From JANRKT01 sp033763355 (GTDB lineage: Bacteria; Bacteroidota; Bacteroidia; Chitinophagales; Chitinophagaceae), in the NCBI GenBank assembly GCA_033763355.1, contig JANRKT010000002.1, positions 1-43,870 on the forward strand: DNA of 43,870 nucleotides, read 5' to 3'. Each line of letters starts with the position of its first letter. Positions within the stretch are counted from its first letter, which is position 1. Positions 42,832 to 43,870 of this stretch are shown one piece after another. A program made the position numbers and the translations under genes. The notes below the pieces were generated by a model, which was given only the letters and a program-made list of their open reading frames with translations, was not told the origin of the DNA and searched no databases.

Positions 42832-42889
42832 AGGGTAGTAGAACTTTGATATTCAGATTCGTAATGATGCGGGAAATAGGGTAGTAGAA
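42832..42889. repeat. Two direct copies of AGGGTAGTAGAA
   Basis: Exact 12-bp copies at 42832-42843 and 42878-42889, 46 bases apart. They lie between the terminator of the cystathionine synthase family gene and the promoter of the candidate RNA, so they could be binding sites for a regulator. Confidence 0.6.
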
Positions 42890-42915
42890 TTACGTTTGCA
42901 CTACTGGTTTAATTA

Positions 42916-42951
42916 AAATAAAAAATGCTTTATTTATTTAAAATAAAGCAT
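42916..42951 (-). terminator. Terminator of the cystathionine synthase family gene
   Basis: On the minus strand ATGCTTTATTT, five-base loop, AAATAAAGCAT (perfect 11 bp) followed by TTTTTATTTTAATT. It starts 28 bases after the stop codon at 42980. Confidence 0.85.
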
Positions 42952-42979
42952 AATCAGGTGTTTGCGTTCACATAATAAT

Positions 42980-43870
42980 TTATTTTGATAACGACTGGAT
43001 AATGTCGTATTTGGTTACAATATGGTAGTTCCCGCTGTCGTCTTTGCTGAGCACTGCGCCATTTTCGCGGTTTATCAAAGCACTTAAACGCTCAAGTGGG
43101 GTATCAAAAGCTACAACAGGATAAGGTGCTTCCATTACTTTATTAACCGGCTGGCTTTTTATTTCGGGGTCGCTGATAATTTTATTGAACAAACCGCTTT
43201 CAGAAATAGAACCAACAGGGCCGTTACCATTCATTACAGGTATATTTTCTATTTCATATTTTTTCATCATCTCAATAGCATCTGCAACTGAGTGAGAAGG
43301 GTCTATTGTTATAAGCTTGTGTTTTGCTGCCCTTGAACTTACCAGGTCTTTAAATGTTTTTACATCAAGGAAACCCCGTTCCATCATCCATTGGTCGTTG
43401 TAAACTTTGGCTACATAACGGCTGCCATGGTCATGAAAAATGCAAACCACAAGGTCGCCTTTTTTAAGCCGGTTTTTTAACTGCATTAAGCCCTGTATGC
43501 AACTGCCGGCGCTGTACCCGCAAAACAATCCTTCCTCTTTTGCAAGGCGGCGTGCCATTACCGCACCGTCTTTATCAGTAACCTGTTCAAAATAATCAAT
43601 CACACTCATATCATAATTCTCCGGCACAAAGTCTTCACCAAAGCCTTCTGAAATGTAAGGGTGCACTTCATTCATGTCTATTTCGCCGGTGCGGAAATAT
43701 TTGGTGAGCAATGAACCGTACACATCAATAGCCCACACCTGAATACCGGGATTTTTTTCTTTCAGGTACATGGCTGTTCCTACGACAGTTCCTCCCGTTC
43801 CCGCTGTACATACCAGGTGGGTTATTTTGCCACCGGTTTGATCCCAGATTTCAGGACCGGTTGTTTCGTA
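42980..43870 (-). CDS. Cystathionine beta-synthase / cysteine synthase family protein, 5' end missing
   Basis: 296 residues visible; the frame runs off the window at 43870, so the N-terminal PLP-lysine part is missing. It begins inside YETTGPEIWDQTGGKITHL, then the PLP-phosphate loop CTAGTGGTVVG, MARRLAKEEGLFCGYSAGSC with the substrate-binding stretch, and two CBS domains (KLITIDPSHSVADAIEMMKK, YPVVAFDTPLERLSALINRE) at the C-terminus. CBS domains regulate by binding adenosyl compounds. The enzyme joins serine or O-acetylserine with homocysteine or sulfide; which one cannot be told from this part. It ends in a strong terminator. Confidence 0.9.
   Translation of the reverse strand, partial: YETTGPEIWDQTGGKITHLVCTAGTGGTVVGTAMYLKEKNPGIQVWAIDVYGSLLTKYFRTGEIDMNEVHPYISEGFGEDFVPENYDMSVIDYFEQVTDKDGAVMARRLAKEEGLFCGYSAGSCIQGLMQLKNRLKKGDLVVCIFHDHGSRYVAKVYNDQWMMERGFLDVKTFKDLVSSRAAKHKLITIDPSHSVADAIEMMKKYEIENIPVMNGNGPVGSISESGLFNKIISDPEIKSQPVNKVMEAPYPVVAFDTPLERLSALINRENGAVLSKDDSGNYHIVTKYDIIQSLSK

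Noticed and set aside
42341..42915. tmRNA or RNase P RNA in the gene-free stretch near smpB
   Set aside because: Neither the GGGGCUGA...UUCGA start and tRNA-like end of tmRNA nor the GAGGAAAGUCCGG block of RNase P RNA is present on either strand.
1..43870. CRISPR array, insertion sequence or prophage
   Set aside because: No regularly spaced repeats, transposase, integrase or phage structural frames were seen on either strand.

Overview
The window is a chromosomal stretch of a Bacteroidota bacterium, most likely a member of the Chitinophagaceae or a close relative. The reasons are many Bacteroidota-style lipoproteins and secreted proteins, weak or absent Shine-Dalgarno sequences, several matches to the Bacteroidota promoter (TTTG/TTG, about 19 bp, TAnnTTTG), and the gene content itself (topoisomerase IV genes with interposed DUF genes, BON/SH3 proteins, S9 and S41 lipoprotein peptidases, GMC + gluconate-dehydrogenase-subunit-3 + Gfo/Idh/MocA cluster). 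Base composition and codon use look uniform. I see no phage, insertion sequence, CRISPR array, rRNA or tRNA.

Layout. 1-261 is the tail of an RRM RNA-binding protein gene interrupted by an in-frame TAA. 395-3983 (+) is a compact run of an S41 peptidase, an aldose-epimerase-like protein and hutI. 4042-6188 (-) holds an MFS exporter followed by a VOC-GNAT fusion. 6439-12198 has a BP74-like lipoprotein, an acyl-ACP desaturase, a SnoaL-like protein, a PQQ-dependent glucose dehydrogenase-like enzyme and hutG. 12407-15625 (-) carries a BON/SH3 protein, a double-BON lipoprotein and an S9 prolyl-oligopeptidase-type lipoprotein. 15819-21193 (+) is a periplasmic sugar-oxidation cluster (GMC flavoprotein, its small subunit, a Tat-exported Gfo/Idh/MocA protein) followed by a GH130-like lipoprotein.

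21199-29156 is mostly small accessory genes: a transglutaminase-like membrane protein, a GlsB/YeaQ protein, a YdeI-like protein, a ModF-like double ATPase, an NTF2-like protein, a CHRD lipoprotein, a tandem universal stress protein and a cupin. It includes a 48-residue secreted peptide gene at 23069-23215. 29233-30999 (-) pairs a GT26 glycosyltransferase with a GDP-mannose 3,5-epimerase-like enzyme and ends in a clear terminator. 31392-37633 (+) is parE, DUF1835, DUF4260, parC and SRPBCC. 37697-43870 (-) contains a secreted protein of unknown function, smpB, accD, a class I fructose-bisphosphate aldolase, a BtuF-like metal-receptor protein and a truncated cystathionine beta-synthase family gene.

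The most interesting point is the roughly 690-base gene-free stretch at 42286-42979. On the minus strand it has its own Bacteroidota promoter. Exactly where transcription should begin there is a 126-nt sequence whose two ends form a perfect 13-bp stem followed by six U. This architecture resembles 6S-type RNAs. A separate strong minus-strand terminator lies further on at 42314-42340, although no protein gene ends there.
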